64,000 nt of DNA from Pseudarthrobacter sp. ATCC 49987 (GTDB lineage: Bacteria; Actinomycetota; Actinomycetes; Actinomycetales; Micrococcaceae): contig NZ_JAABNS010000001.1 in the NCBI RefSeq assembly GCF_009928425.1, forward strand, positions 1,116,001-1,180,000, written 5' to 3'. This document shows positions 63,526-64,000 of this stretch, in pieces. Within the stretch, counting starts at the first letter, position 1; every line of letters begins with the position of its first letter. Below the pieces are notes generated by a model, which saw nothing but the letters and a program-made list of their open reading frames with translations, searched no databases and had not been told where the DNA came from. Made by a program: the position numbers and the translations under genes.

Positions 63526-64000
63526 ATGAGCGCATCCACGATTGATCTTGCCGTTATTCCGGGCGATGGCATTGGCCCCGAGGTCACCGCCGAGGCCGTG
63601 AAGGTCCTCGAGAAGGCTGCCGCCGCCGAGGGTATTCTCCTGCAGCAGACGCACTACAAGCTCGGCGCGCAGCACTGGCTCGAAACGGGGGAGACCCTGC
63701 CGGAAGAAACCCTCGCTGATCTCCGCACCCGCGATGCCATCCTCTTCGGCGCGGTCGGGGCGGCACCGGGCGACACCCGGATCCCCTCCGGCATCATCGA
63801 GCGCGAACTGCTGCTCAAGCTGCGCTTCAGCCTGGACCACTTCGTCAACCTGCGGCCGTCCCGGCTCTACCCGGGGGTCGTCAGCCCGCTGGCCAACCCC
63901 GGCGACATCGACTTCATCGTGGTCCGCGAAGGCACCGAGGGCCCGTACGTGGGCAACGGCGGCACGCTTCGTGCCGGCACCCCGCACGAGGTTGCCACCG
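63526..64000 (+). CDS. leuB: 3-isopropylmalate dehydrogenase, N-terminal part
   Basis: Leucine synthesis enzyme that oxidises and decarboxylates 3-isopropylmalate. The frame starts at ATG 63526 and runs off the right edge after 158 codons. It begins with [20 protein letters not shown], continues with [32 protein letters not shown], and holds [16 protein letters not shown] and [17 protein letters not shown], the substrate-binding arginine and glycine blocks of the IPMDH/IDH family. The APGD segment and short loops are typical of actinobacterial LeuB. The metal-binding residues lie beyond the window. Confidence 0.95.
   Translation, partial: MSASTIDLAVIPGDGIGPEVTAEAVKVLEKAAAAEGILLQQTHYKLGAQHWLETGETLPEETLADLRTRDAILFGAVGAAPGDTRIPSGIIERELLLKLRFSLDHFVNLRPSRLYPGVVSPLANPGDIDFIVVREGTEGPYVGNGGTLRAGTPHEVAT

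Overview
The window is a high-G+C actinobacterial chromosome segment, most like the Arthrobacter/Pseudarthrobacter group (Micrococcaceae). This is judged from gene content and codon use by eye, with no database search. Supporting signs are many GTG/TTG starts, tRNA genes without encoded CCA, an ilvB-ilvN-ilvC-serA block behind an actinobacterial-type leader-peptide attenuator, a class F sortase and a sunset-domain membrane protein.

Layout. 1-6.8 kb: tail of an M20 peptidase, a lipoprotein, a transglutaminase-like protein, an LLM oxidoreductase/MarR pair with a visible operator, an MFS exporter and an M28 peptidase lipoprotein. 7.0-14.2 kb: a three-gene set of an EctB-type diaminobutyrate aminotransferase, a second-type aspartokinase and a 1414-residue membrane NRPS with the architecture of epsilon-poly-lysine synthetase (Pls). 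ectA and ectC are absent, so the set looks like a route from aspartate to a diaminobutyrate (or related) homopolymer; this is the most interesting system here. 14.2-22.8 kb: RND transporter, malate:quinone oxidoreductase, a peptide-type binding protein, a fasciclin lipoprotein, tRNA-Leu(TAG) and a Bcp peroxiredoxin. 22.8-27.3 kb: a MarR gene and a cluster of insertion sequences: one IS110 element, then an IS481 element split by a second IS110. 27.4-30.7 kb: universal stress protein, cysteine hydrolase, lipoprotein and a small membrane protein.

31.17-45.02 kb is an integrated element in tRNA-Lys(CTT). The 3' part of the tRNA and its terminator are duplicated at the far end beside a tyrosine integrase gene. 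The island is heavily decayed: a Fic fragment, a DUF2510 gene broken by a frameshift and by an IS481 with a perfect target duplication, a frameshifted phage-type DNA polymerase, other gene remnants, a nucleotidyltransferase pair of unknown role, and two nested IS1249-type elements. One island gene is a paralogue of a gene just outside it.

45.1-64 kb is ordinary chromosome: PQQ-type sugar dehydrogenase lipoprotein, sunset-domain protein, LysR regulator, branched-chain amino acid genes (ilvD, then the attenuated ilvBNC), serA, an ABC transporter pair, metG, a repeat-rich surface protein with its class F sortase, and the start of leuB. Branched-chain synthesis (ilvD, ilvB, ilvN, ilvC, leuB) is therefore concentrated in this right-hand part.
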